Source of the DNA: Myroides odoratimimus
GTDB lineage: Bacteria > Bacteroidota > Bacteroidia > Flavobacteriales > Flavobacteriaceae
DNA length: 64,000 nt
Direction of reading: 5' to 3'
Assembly (NCBI RefSeq): GCF_030326305.1
Contig: NZ_JACAKB010000001.1
Coordinates: 62,001 to 126,000, forward strand
Every line of letters begins with the position of its first letter. Positions within the stretch are counted from its first letter, which is position 1. Positions 24,683 through 34,095 of this stretch are shown here, one piece after another. The translations under genes and the position numbers were made by a program. The notes beneath the pieces were generated by a model. The model was given only the letters and a program-made list of their open reading frames with translations. It searched no databases and was not told the origin of the DNA.

Positions 24683-27316
24683 TTAAAATGAATAGTTAAC
24701 ACTGAGTAGTAGTTGTCTTCCTAAGAGCTTGTAGGTTGTAGAGGTATTGCTGTAGTCTGTTAAGGCGTAGTTTGCATACGTCTTGGTATTAAAGAGGTTC
24801 GTTAACTCTAGACGTGCGTTCCACTTCGACTTATTAGGTATATACGCAATATTAAAGTCTAAAAAGGTGTAATACTTACGACTAGGTGCCACCTTATCGA
24901 AAGAATATAACTCACTGATAAGGTTTAGGTAGAATACGTCTTTTAGTTTATATTTTGCAGTCAGTTTAGTCTCTGTATCTATAAAACGCTCAGTGCTAAT
25001 GATGTTCATATACGTAGTAAACCAATTCGTACTTACGGCATAGTTAAATCTTGATCTAAGGTTAGACTTCAACTCTATTCCATAGGTAAGTGATGTGCTT
25101 CTGACCCGTCTTGTGTCAGAATTATTTAGCGTGTTATAGAAGTCAGCTTGATTAGCATTTAGATTCAACTTCAGGTTGTGTTTTAGCTTTTGGAAATAAT
25201 ATTCTGTAGAGGCTAATATGAAGTAGCTCTCATTGTTCTTTATGGTAGATATATTGCTCTTCGTATGATTAGGATAGATATAGTTATTCTGTGTATAAAA
25301 GTCGTTGTACTTATTATACGATATCGTTACCGTAGAGAATGACCTATCGTGGTAGTTGCCTAATGTATAAGTCAGACCTACTGCATTATTTGTGAAAGGA
25401 TCTAGGTTAGTAGTTCCTCTTAAGAAGCTTCTATACGATGTCTGTATATAGCCATCATAGGTTTTGGCAGCATTGATATTGGTATAACCGTATTTATAAT
25501 AGATGTCTATTTTGTTCTTGTCATTAATTCTTTTTTCGATAGAGAAGTGTGGGCTTATGACTAACTTCTGAAGACTGTTATCCGTAGTTATTGATTTGAG
25601 CTTATTGTCAAATAAGGAAGCAGAGATACTTGTCCCCATACTCCACGTACCCCATGTCATCTTCGTCAATGCCTTTGCATAAAGTTCGTTTACTTTTAAG
25701 GTTGAGTTATTCTTGTTAGTATAGGTGTTATTATCTGCTAAGTTGTTTAGACTGTAGAGATGTGTGTTCGTATTCGTATTCCCTAGCGTGAGATGAAGGA
25801 GGTGGTTACCTTTCATCATTCCTTTATAACTAGCCTGTACAGTGTGATAGTTCATTTTATTCTGAACGAGTTGACTGAATGGGGCTGTCGCATCCTGTAT
25901 ATAGATATTAGGCGTATTGATATAATCCTGAGTGTTCTGCTCATAGATATTCTTATAGCTAAGCACTAAAGCTTGTTTATCAGATAGCTTAGTGGTGTAT
26001 TCTAGATTTTGTTCTACTCTTTTGTTCTCATTGTCTAGAGCTTGATCATTTGTAATATCGTTGTAGTATACATCACTATTGATTTTACTATTTGAGATAT
26101 TGCCTTTTAGATCATATTTCAGTGTAGAGGTTTTATTGATATCGTAGACCATATCTCCTTTTAGAAATGAGAAGTTACTTCTGTTTTTATTGTTCATCAT
26201 TTCTATATTGTGATAGGAATGATCAGGAGTATATAGGGTCTGATCCATTGCCCTTTTGCCTAGTAGAGTCTCTTTATTAAACAGTCCTGATATCTTCACT
26301 TCTACTTTAGGAGATAGAGTCACAGCTGTGTTAATAGAAGCAAATTGGTTATTGTTATCCTTATATCGATGGTTTCTGAGGTTTAGCGAGATATTGTCAA
26401 TATTGATAGGATTAGATAGAGCAGTAGGAGTTGTTATTTCCCCTTTATTACTATTTAGAAACGAGCTAAGGTCACCCGTAGCATCATAGCTAATATTGTT
26501 AGACTGTAAGATAGAGTAGAACTTCGTCTTTTTGCCAAAGTTCATGATGTTTGATCTTGCACTATGTACCTCCTTATCACGTATACCAGCTCCCGCCTCT
26601 ACATTGCCAAACCATACCCGCTTAGCCTCTTCACTGAGTTTAAGGTTAAGTGCTAGCTTCTTAGCAGGGTTTAGATTTGTCAGGTGTTTGTTTTCAGAAT
26701 AGTTTTGTAGTAGCTCTACTTCTTCTACTGGACTGACAGGCATGTTCTTAGTCAGCACTCTGTATCCTCTATCGAAGAGGTCTGTGCCATCTACCATGAC
26801 CTTTTCTACTTCTTGATTATTGACACTGATCTTCCCATCAGTACTAATCTCTAGCCCTGGTAGGTTCTTGAGTAGGTCTTCTATGACGCGTTCATCTCCT
26901 TTAGAGAACTGTTTGACATTATAGACTACGGTATCCTTCTTCACTGTGATAGGTGAAGTAGCCTTAATGGTGATCTCGTTGAGTACTTCAGCAGAAGAGA
27001 GCAGGTATAGGGGGTTGTTTAGACCATAGTTGTTTTTAGTAGCATCTAGGGCGATAGTTGTTTTCTCTATTCCTACTTTTTGTATAGTAAGTTGAGAGGC
27101 AGTAGGGTGGTTCACTACATTCTTAAACTCTACTAGTCCTTCATTGTTAGATGAGGTATACGCTAAGGTTTTATTGTTTTTGTCTTGTAGAAATACTGTG
27201 GCACGGATTATCTCTACACCCTGACTATCTAGTAGTCGTGTAGAGATATGCTGTGCTTGACTTAGGTAAGTACACAGGAGTGTTAATAGGATAATTATGT
27301 TACTCTTCCCACTCAT
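24683..27316 (-). CDS. TonB-dependent-type outer-membrane beta-barrel protein
   Basis: 877 residues from the ATG at 27316 (an alternative ATG lies 6 codons upstream). A signal peptide (MSGKSNIIILLTLLCTYLSQAQ, split: ends near AQ) is followed by a carboxypeptidase-like regulatory domain (about 25-100), a plug-like domain (about 110-215: VIEDLLKNLPGLEI, VMVDGTDLFDRGY) and a long barrel ending in LLLSVNYSF with the terminal Phe. It overlaps the upstream GLPGLI gene by 17 bases, so translation is coupled. GLPGLI proteins are often found beside this barrel type. The cargo is unknown; a peptide-related role is inferred from the neighbours. Confidence 0.85.
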   Translation of the reverse strand: MSGKSNIIILLTLLCTYLSQAQHISTRLLDSQGVEIIRATVFLQDKNNKTLAYTSSNNEGLVEFKNVVNHPTASQLTIQKVGIEKTTIALDATKNNYGLNNPLYLLSSAEVLNEITIKATSPITVKKDTVVYNVKQFSKGDERVIEDLLKNLPGLEISTDGKISVNNQEVEKVMVDGTDLFDRGYRVLTKNMPVSPVEEVELLQNYSENKHLTNLNPAKKLALNLKLSEEAKRVWFGNVEAGAGIRDKEVHSARSNIMNFGKKTKFYSILQSNNISYDATGDLSSFLNSNKGEITTPTALSNPINIDNISLNLRNHRYKDNNNQFASINTAVTLSPKVEVKISGLFNKETLLGKRAMDQTLYTPDHSYHNIEMMNNKNRSNFSFLKGDMVYDINKTSTLKYDLKGNISNSKINSDVYYNDITNDQALDNENKRVEQNLEYTTKLSDKQALVLSYKNIYEQNTQDYINTPNIYIQDATAPFSQLVQNKMNYHTVQASYKGMMKGNHLLHLTLGNTNTNTHLYSLNNLADNNTYTNKNNSTLKVNELYAKALTKMTWGTWSMGTSISASLFDNKLKSITTDNSLQKLVISPHFSIEKRINDKNKIDIYYKYGYTNINAAKTYDGYIQTSYRSFLRGTTNLDPFTNNAVGLTYTLGNYHDRSFSTVTISYNKYNDFYTQNNYIYPNHTKSNISTIKNNESYFILASTEYYFQKLKHNLKLNLNANQADFYNTLNNSDTRRVRSTSLTYGIELKSNLRSRFNYAVSTNWFTTYMNIISTERFIDTETKLTAKYKLKDVFYLNLISELYSFDKVAPSRKYYTFLDFNIAYIPNKSKWNARLELTNLFNTKTYANYALTDYSNTSTTYKLLGRQLLLSVNYSF

Positions 27317-28094
27317 ATTTTCGTTCGAGGTCACTGTTTTTTAAACGTTCAAATTGATTAGGATCTGTCATGACCTCGAGTATCTCTACGCCAGGTATAT
27401 TGCTAAAGGGATTGCGTTGAGGGCCATAGACCATTCTATCAAGTTCTTTGTAGTATTTCTCTTGAAATGATCGGATAGACTCGTTGGCACGACTAACGTC
27501 ATATCTAAAAGGTAATATCTTGAATTTATTGACTTCTATATTCTGTATGCTCCAATGGTATCTGTTTTCATCATCATAGAGTTCAAATACTAAACCAGGT
27601 AAGTTATTGAACTTCCAAGGACCTACTTGTACAGGATAGTCGGTAGAGTACCATGCCGTATAGTTTCTCCCTCTAAAGCTTAGTGTAGCCTTGTGAAGGG
27701 TTATCTGTTCTGCATTGGTTTTGGTCTCATCGTATAGTTGCCAATCCATTTGAGGAATATCTTCCTTGATAAAGTATCGCGCTTCGGAAGGCTTTATTCT
27801 TGAATAGAGGAGGTTCTTCTTAAAGTCAAAGTAGAAGAACTCTTCAAATTCTTGTTTATCGTAAATCACTATTACATTTGGCTCTCTGGGAGGCTCTTTA
27901 GTGAATTTGTATTTGCCATTAATGTATAGACTTTTATCTTCTTTAGGGCTAATGTATAGTTTGTCTTCTGCTGAGATGATATGAGCATCAGACGTTGTAG
28001 TCTTTAGATAAGTGATAGTGTAATTGGTATCTTGAGCATATCCAATAACACATAAGAATAAAGTGATAAATAAGTAATAGGTTGATTTATACAT
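27300..28094 (-). CDS. GLPGLI family protein
   Basis: 264 residues. A signal peptide (about 1-20, ending GYAQ) is followed by the family layout: beta-rich N-terminal half, then ITLHKATLSFRGRNYTAWYS, then PWKFNNLPGLVFELYDDENR, where NLPGLV is a variant of the name-giving GLPGLI, and YHWSIQNIEVNK. Secreted to periplasm or outer membrane. The function of the family is not known. It is the first gene of a two-gene unit; its stop lies within the start region of the barrel gene (17-base overlap). Confidence 0.87.
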   Translation of the reverse strand: MYKSTYYLFITLFLCVIGYAQDTNYTITYLKTTTSDAHIISAEDKLYISPKEDKSLYINGKYKFTKEPPREPNVIVIYDKQEFEEFFYFDFKKNLLYSRIKPSEARYFIKEDIPQMDWQLYDETKTNAEQITLHKATLSFRGRNYTAWYSTDYPVQVGPWKFNNLPGLVFELYDDENRYHWSIQNIEVNKFKILPFRYDVSRANESIRSFQEKYYKELDRMVYGPQRNPFSNIPGVEILEVMTDPNQFERLKNSDLERKYEWEE

Positions 28095-28228
28095 ATCTAA
28101 GTTTTAGTTCTTGTTAGAACGTTGTGTATAGATCAGATATTGTAAGTATTGTTAATTAAATCTTAAAAACTAAGAAAGGAAAGCAGGTTCGTTTCATTGC
28201 TTTTGTTTGTTTATTGAAAGTATTGTAC

Positions 28229-28260
28229 AAAAAAAGCGCCTTAGTTACCTAAGACGCTTT
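28229..28260 (-). terminator. Terminator after the 512-aa POT gene
   Basis: AAAGCGCCTTAG (28233-28244), loop TTAC, CTAAGACGCTTT (28249-28260), one mismatch; on the reverse strand it runs into T5. Same stem type as 22631 and 24645. Confidence 0.85.
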
Positions 28261-28283
28261 GATTAATATGATAGAATAGATAA

Positions 28284-29822
28284 TTATCTAACTTCTTGCA
28301 TAAGTTTTTTCATAAGTGGAGAAAGTGCGATTAACACTACCCCTGCGATTACTGCATATAATCCTAAATCTTTATACCCATCAGTATACGCTAATAGAGC
28401 ATCATAGTTAGGATGGTTACCAGTAGCTACTTCAGAACGACTCTTAGACATAGCAGCTCCTAAGATACCTGCTACATACTGTCCGTAAGCACTAGCTAAG
28501 AACCACATACCCATCATCATCCCTTGTAGATTAGCTGTAGAAAGTTTAGTCATGATCGATAGACCAATCGGCGATAAACACAGCTCCCCTAAAGTAATGA
28601 TCAATAAGGCAAAAGTAAAGAAGTCTAATGATGTCATACCTGCTGCATCAGCGAATAGACGTGTAGCAAATAATGCATAGTATCCAGCTCCTAATAGGAT
28701 AAATCCTAAACCGAACTTCATTACCGTATTTGGCTCTATTTTCTTCTTAGCCATCCAGATCCATAATAGACCTAAGATAGGTGCGATGAAGATGATGAAG
28801 AAAGCTCCTCCTGAGTTATTCACTCCGTTAGGATCTAAGTGCATACCTAGTAAATCTGAGTTTAAGTTCTTCGCTGCGAAGATGCTTAATGATCCTCCTG
28901 CTTGCTCATAGATACCGAAGAATAGAATAGAGAAGAAGATAAATACTAGGGCAGCGATAATCTTTTTACGCTCCGCACTAGTCAGCTTCGTCATTTCATA
29001 GAATAAGTAGATCAATGCTAATGGTCCTACTGTGTACATAAAGTATGCAGTATAGTCTGTGTTATCAATCATGAATACGATAACAGGTACCATCGCAAAC
29101 GTAAGGATGTATGTTCCTACTTCTTTCCATAAAGGCATTTTAGTCTCACTACCATCTTTAGCTACTTGCATAGGCTGTAGTCCGATAGGTCCTAAATGAC
29201 GTTTTGTAAAGATGAAGTTGATTAAACTCACTAACATCACGAAAGCAGCTAAACCAAAAGCTACACTCCAACGGTTCTCTACAGCGATAGAGTCTTGGAA
29301 TAAGTGTCCTTTACCGATAGCGATACATAAGTATCCTCCGATAAGTGCTCCTAAGTTAATCCCTGCATAGAATAATGAGAAACCAGCATCAGTACGTTCG
29401 TCCCCTTTTTTGTATAAATATCCTACCATAGTAGAGATATTCGGTTTAAAGAATCCTGTACCAATTACAGTAAATGCAATACCTACGAAAAAGTAAGCGT
29501 GTGGATCTATAGCTAGAATAATACTACCTAAGATCATCATCGAGCCTCCCCAGAAAAGAGATTTACGGAAACCTAAGATTTTGTCAGCGAAAATACCTCC
29601 TAAGAATGTGAATGCGTACACGAATGCTTGTGTAGCTCCATACTGTAAGTTAGCTTGTGCTTCTTCAAAGTGTAGTTGGTCGATCATAAAGAAAACCAAC
29701 ATTCCTCTCATTCCATAGAAGCTAAAACGCTCCCACATCTCTGAGAAAAATAAGCTCCAGATTTGCTTAGGGTATTTACCTGAGAAATTCTGAATCTCTT
29801 CTAATGTCTGTTGTTGACTCAT
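28284..29822 (-). CDS. POT-family peptide transporter
   Basis: 512 residues, inner membrane. SEMWERFSFYGMRGML carries the ExxERFxFYG proton motif; GTGFFKPNISTMVGYLY and FYAGINLGALIG give the PTR2 signature. It lacks the long extra loop of the 702-aa paralogue and ends MKKLMQEVR. Imports di/tripeptides with protons. Second transporter of the DPP-POT-POT unit; 38 bases separate it from the 590-aa gene, and the terminator at 28229 closes the unit. Confidence 0.92.
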   Translation of the reverse strand: MSQQQTLEEIQNFSGKYPKQIWSLFFSEMWERFSFYGMRGMLVFFMIDQLHFEEAQANLQYGATQAFVYAFTFLGGIFADKILGFRKSLFWGGSMMILGSIILAIDPHAYFFVGIAFTVIGTGFFKPNISTMVGYLYKKGDERTDAGFSLFYAGINLGALIGGYLCIAIGKGHLFQDSIAVENRWSVAFGLAAFVMLVSLINFIFTKRHLGPIGLQPMQVAKDGSETKMPLWKEVGTYILTFAMVPVIVFMIDNTDYTAYFMYTVGPLALIYLFYEMTKLTSAERKKIIAALVFIFFSILFFGIYEQAGGSLSIFAAKNLNSDLLGMHLDPNGVNNSGGAFFIIFIAPILGLLWIWMAKKKIEPNTVMKFGLGFILLGAGYYALFATRLFADAAGMTSLDFFTFALLIITLGELCLSPIGLSIMTKLSTANLQGMMMGMWFLASAYGQYVAGILGAAMSKSRSEVATGNHPNYDALLAYTDGYKDLGLYAVIAGVVLIALSPLMKKLMQEVR

Positions 29823-29860
29823 TTTTTTAGTTATTTATTATTGTGCAATGCACTGTGTTC

Positions 29861-31633
29861 TTAACGAACACCGTGCATTAGTTTTTTCAATAATGGGTTC
29901 ACTAGCATTACCATGATTGCTGCTGCAAAAGGTATTAATGTGAATAGGAAGAAGAAGTGACTAAGTGAGTACTCTTCTTTAATATTTTCGATTTGTCCCC
30001 CTAAGATGGCTGCAAATTTCTGAGCGATAGCTAAGGCTAAATACCACATACCGAACATGAATGCAAGCATTTTGCCAGGTACTAGTTTAGAAACATAAGA
30101 CAGTCCTACAGGTGAGATAAATAATTCCCCTAAGGTATGGAATAAGTACGTTAATATTAAGAATATAATCGACATTTTTACTCCGTCAGTAGCTCCCATA
30201 GATCCTAAACCTAAGATTAAGAACCCGATAGCTACGAAGATTAATCCGATACCGTACTTAAATGCAGCTGATGGATTATACTTAGAATCCCACAGTTTAG
30301 ACACTGTAGATGCTAACGAAATAATGAAGAATGAGTTCAAGATAGAGAACCAAGATACAGTGATCTCAGATACTTCTTTATTAAACTCTGCGTTCAACAT
30401 ATAGATAGCCATAGCCCAGATACCAGCAAAACAGATGAATAAAATAATATTAGACATCGCGATTTTTGACCAAGTAGCTTTTGCTAATAATACAAGTACC
30501 CATGAGATGATTAACAATGGAATCACTGTAAGACATGTATTGATAATGTTGAAAGCCATTAATGCAGTTCCTTCTAATGATCTGTCTACATAGTCTCTCG
30601 CTACAAGTACTAACGATGTAGCCCCTTGTTCGAAACTCATGAAGAAGAACATTAAGAAGAACGCCAATAAGATTACAGCGAACATTCTGTCTCTAATCAC
30701 TTTTCCATAACGCAAGATACGTGAGATCACTAAGTATAAGAACGTGATAAGGGCTAGAATAGCCATGATGTTCTGTCCTCTTAATACCTCTGTGTCTAAG
30801 GATGCAAATAGATCTAGTACTCCGTTTTTAGATAAAGGATCATTGAATGCATATAATAAACCGATTACAGATACGATAGCGATTAAGATATAATCTACTA
30901 GTGTGTAAGGGTTTTTAGTATCTTGATCTTCTTTGATTTGCTCTGGTGTTTTTTCTACAGTAGTGTCTACTTTTTTAAGTTCACCTAGGTCTCCCATTAA
31001 AGGTTTAGCTAACCAGAACTGGATCGTACCTAATAGCATGAAGATACCTGCTAATCCGAATCCGTAGTGCCATCCTTTAGTTTCTGCTAAGTATCCACAT
31101 AGCATCATTCCGAAGAAAGCACCTGAGTTTACACCCATGTAGAAGATGGTATACGCAGCATCTTTTTTGTCTGGTAATGATTTGTACATTTCTCCTAAGA
31201 TAGAAGGCATATTTGGTTTAAAGAAACCTGTACCGATCACAAGACATGCAAGTCCTACGAAGAACCATAGTTTAGAAATTCCTTCTGCAGCCATCGATGC
31301 GTGACCTAGTGTCATGATGATAGCTCCGATAATCACAGCCCATCTAGAACCGATATATTTATCTGCAATCACTCCACCTAAGATAGGTGTTAAGTATAAT
31401 AGCATGGCATAAGTACCATATAGTGCACCTGCTTGTTCTGCTGACCATCCCCATCCTGAGAATGCATCGCCAAAGATGACTTTAGCTGTTAAGAATTGAA
31501 TTAACAATACTCTCATTCCGTAGAAAGAGAATCGCTCCCACATCTCTGTAAAGAAAAGAACGAATAACCCTGCTGGGTGCCCAAGCACATTAGATTTAAA
31601 CAGGTTTGAGTTTGTAGCTGTTTCTGCTGACAT
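29861..31633 (-). CDS. POT-family peptide transporter
   Basis: 590 residues, inner membrane. TEMWERFSFYGMRVLLIQFL at the N-terminus is the same as in the 702-aa protein at 19895, and GTGFFKPNMPSILGEMY, FYMGVNSGAFFG and the tail LKKLMHGVR also match it, so the two are close paralogues. Here the region MLNAEFNKEVSEITVSWFS contains no insert. Imports small peptides. It lies 83 bases downstream of the DPP-IV gene and 38 bases upstream of the 512-aa POT gene, consistent with one operon. Confidence 0.92.
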   Translation of the reverse strand: MSAETATNSNLFKSNVLGHPAGLFVLFFTEMWERFSFYGMRVLLIQFLTAKVIFGDAFSGWGWSAEQAGALYGTYAMLLYLTPILGGVIADKYIGSRWAVIIGAIIMTLGHASMAAEGISKLWFFVGLACLVIGTGFFKPNMPSILGEMYKSLPDKKDAAYTIFYMGVNSGAFFGMMLCGYLAETKGWHYGFGLAGIFMLLGTIQFWLAKPLMGDLGELKKVDTTVEKTPEQIKEDQDTKNPYTLVDYILIAIVSVIGLLYAFNDPLSKNGVLDLFASLDTEVLRGQNIMAILALITFLYLVISRILRYGKVIRDRMFAVILLAFFLMFFFMSFEQGATSLVLVARDYVDRSLEGTALMAFNIINTCLTVIPLLIISWVLVLLAKATWSKIAMSNIILFICFAGIWAMAIYMLNAEFNKEVSEITVSWFSILNSFFIISLASTVSKLWDSKYNPSAAFKYGIGLIFVAIGFLILGLGSMGATDGVKMSIIFLILTYLFHTLGELFISPVGLSYVSKLVPGKMLAFMFGMWYLALAIAQKFAAILGGQIENIKEEYSLSHFFFLFTLIPFAAAIMVMLVNPLLKKLMHGVR

Positions 31634-31716
31634 TTAAGTAATTATTAGTTTGTTTTAGTTCGTACTTTTTGGTGATATAGTACTTTGGTTGGTTTTGGTT
31701 GTAAGGTTATTTTGGC

Positions 31717-33882
31717 TTATAAATTGTTTAAGATGAAATTAGTCATCTTTGTATATAATTGTAATCTTGTATTTCCTCCTGAGATACCGTGATTCTTATC
31801 TGGATAGATTAGCCAGTCGAAGTCTTTGTTCTCTTGTACTAACGCTTCTATCATAGTCATAGCATTCTGTACGTGTACATTGTCGTCAGCAGTACCATGT
31901 ACTAGAAGGTAACGACCTTTTAGCTTAGAAGCATGTGTGATAGGTGAGTTATCATCATATCCCGCTTGGTTCTCCTGTGGAGTAGTCATATAGCGCTCAG
32001 TATAGATACTGTCATAGTATCTCCAGTTAATCACTGGTGCTACAGCGATAGCTAGTTTGAATACATCGTTTCCTTGTAGGATAGCATTAGAAGACATAAA
32101 CCCTCCGTAGCTCCATCCCCAGATACCTATTCTGCTAGCATCTACATAAGATTGTTGACCTAGGTATTTAGCAGCGATGATTTGGTCATCTACTTCATAT
32201 CTACCCAATTGGTTTTGTGTCATTTTTTTAAACTCAGCTCCTCTGAATCCTGTTCCTCTACCATCTACAGTCACCACGATATACCCTTTCTGAGTAAGCA
32301 TAGCATGCCAGTAGTCGTTAGAATCTAGCCATTTATCAGCTACTTGTTGTGATCCAGGACCACTGTACTGATACATAAACACAGGATATTTCTTAGCAGG
32401 ATCAAAGTCTTTAGGTTTCATCACCCAAGCGTTAAGCTGTAATCCGTTAACTGTAGGAATCTGTATGAATTCTTTAGTAGGCAAGTTATAGTCTACTAAT
32501 TTGCTCTCTAATTCTTTATTGTTTAGAATTTCTTTTACCACTTTACCTGTTTTAGATTGTTGTAAAGTGTAAGTAGGAGCTACTGTACTAGAAGAGTACA
32601 CATTGATAAACTGTTCGAAGTTAGGGCTGAATATAGCTCTATTCGTTCCTAGTTTCTCAGATAGTTTCTTTTTATTTTTTCCATTAAGGTCTATAGAATA
32701 CACTCCTCTATAGATAGAACCTTCTTCTACAGACTGGAAATAAAGTTTCTTAGATTTAGTATCGATACCGTAGTAATCTGTTACTTCCCAATTCCCTTTT
32801 GTGATTTGGTTTACTAATTTACCTTCTTTGTTATAGTAGTATAGGTGGTTATGACCATCTCTCTCACTCAGCCATACGAAATCGTTGTTGTCTAAGAAGC
32901 TAAGGGTAGCTACATCTACATAAGCCTTATCTGTCTCATTTAGAATCAGTTTTTTGCTTAATGTATTTCCATCGATGAAGAATACTTTTAAGTCATTCTG
33001 ATGTCTGTTGATGATTTGAGCACTTAAGTATTGATTGTCATTTGTCCATTTGATTCTAGGAATATAGAAATCGTTAAACTCGCTTAAGTCTACTTTACTT
33101 GTTTGATTAGACTTCACATCGTAGATATGGATAGATACTAGAGAGTTCTTTTCTCCTGCCTTAGGGTATTTAAACTTGTCTTGAGTAGGATAAAGTCCTG
33201 TTCCGTATACATCCATTGAATATTCTGGAACGTTAGTCTCATCAAATTTGATATAAGCTATCTTGTCTCCATTCTTATTCCAATCAAACATGCGTACGAT
33301 ACCAAACTCTTCTTCGTATACCCAATCAGAGATACCGTTGATGATATGATTTTTTTTACCATCATTCGTTATCTGTTGTGTTTTCTGAGAAGCGATATCA
33401 TAGATATATAAGTTGTTCTGATATGCATAAGCTATTTTAGAACCATCATTAGAGAATGTAGGTTCAGATATTTTGTGATCTGCTATTTTAACTAATGAAT
33501 TTTTAGTTGGGTTGAACAAATAAAAATCAGTTAAAGCAGAACGGCGGTAAATAGGAGTGGTGTTCGTCCCTATTAATAATTGTTCTTCTTTATGATCGAA
33601 GATATAAGTATCGATCGATTTAATATCTTTAAACGCACTAGTAGAAAAGATTGTTTTTGCTTTTTCTAGTGTTTCAAAGTTATAAAGATTTATTTCTTGG
33701 TGGTCTTTAGCAACGCGTTCAATGCGTGAGTATTGATTCGATTTTTCCATCGAATTAACGGATTGCATTACTTTCGTTCTAAATGTGCCGTTCCAAATTT
33801 CTTCTTGTGCAATTTGTTTCTGCGCTAACCCAATTTGGGTAGCTATGATACAAAATAGTAGGGTTAGGTTAAGGTGTTTCAT
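31717..33882 (-). CDS. S9 family peptidase, dipeptidyl peptidase IV type
   Basis: 721 residues. A signal peptide (about 1-20, ending GLAQ) is followed by an eight-bladed propeller (about 60-470) containing DWVYEEEF (186-193), the double-Glu motif of DPP-IV that anchors the free N-terminus, and an alpha/beta hydrolase domain with S591 in GWSYGG, D667 in TADDNVH and H698 in DKNHG. It removes X-Pro or X-Ala dipeptides from peptide N-termini in the periplasm. It leads the operon with two POT carriers, which would import the products. Confidence 0.93.
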   Translation of the reverse strand: MKHLNLTLLFCIIATQIGLAQKQIAQEEIWNGTFRTKVMQSVNSMEKSNQYSRIERVAKDHQEINLYNFETLEKAKTIFSTSAFKDIKSIDTYIFDHKEEQLLIGTNTTPIYRRSALTDFYLFNPTKNSLVKIADHKISEPTFSNDGSKIAYAYQNNLYIYDIASQKTQQITNDGKKNHIINGISDWVYEEEFGIVRMFDWNKNGDKIAYIKFDETNVPEYSMDVYGTGLYPTQDKFKYPKAGEKNSLVSIHIYDVKSNQTSKVDLSEFNDFYIPRIKWTNDNQYLSAQIINRHQNDLKVFFIDGNTLSKKLILNETDKAYVDVATLSFLDNNDFVWLSERDGHNHLYYYNKEGKLVNQITKGNWEVTDYYGIDTKSKKLYFQSVEEGSIYRGVYSIDLNGKNKKKLSEKLGTNRAIFSPNFEQFINVYSSSTVAPTYTLQQSKTGKVVKEILNNKELESKLVDYNLPTKEFIQIPTVNGLQLNAWVMKPKDFDPAKKYPVFMYQYSGPGSQQVADKWLDSNDYWHAMLTQKGYIVVTVDGRGTGFRGAEFKKMTQNQLGRYEVDDQIIAAKYLGQQSYVDASRIGIWGWSYGGFMSSNAILQGNDVFKLAIAVAPVINWRYYDSIYTERYMTTPQENQAGYDDNSPITHASKLKGRYLLVHGTADDNVHVQNAMTMIEALVQENKDFDWLIYPDKNHGISGGNTRLQLYTKMTNFILNNL

Positions 33883-34067
33883 TATCTATTTAATCGAAAA
33901 AACTTCCAATTTTAATGAAAAAATATGATTTACACCAATTTATTTTTCGAATAAACCAAAAAAAGTCTAATTCTGTTGAAGCTATTTTGGTAATAAAAAT
34001 CATAATATCATAAACAAAAAGTACTAATAGCTGTTTTTTTAGTTTTTTTAACCTTGTAAGAATGAGT

Positions 34068-34075
34068 TATCTTTG
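34068..34075 (+). promoter_or_regulatory. -7 box for the HMG-CoA reductase gene
   Basis: TATCTTTG, 21 bases before the ATG at 34096. Confidence 0.5.
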
Positions 34076-34095
34076 TGGCATAAACAAAAATAAAG

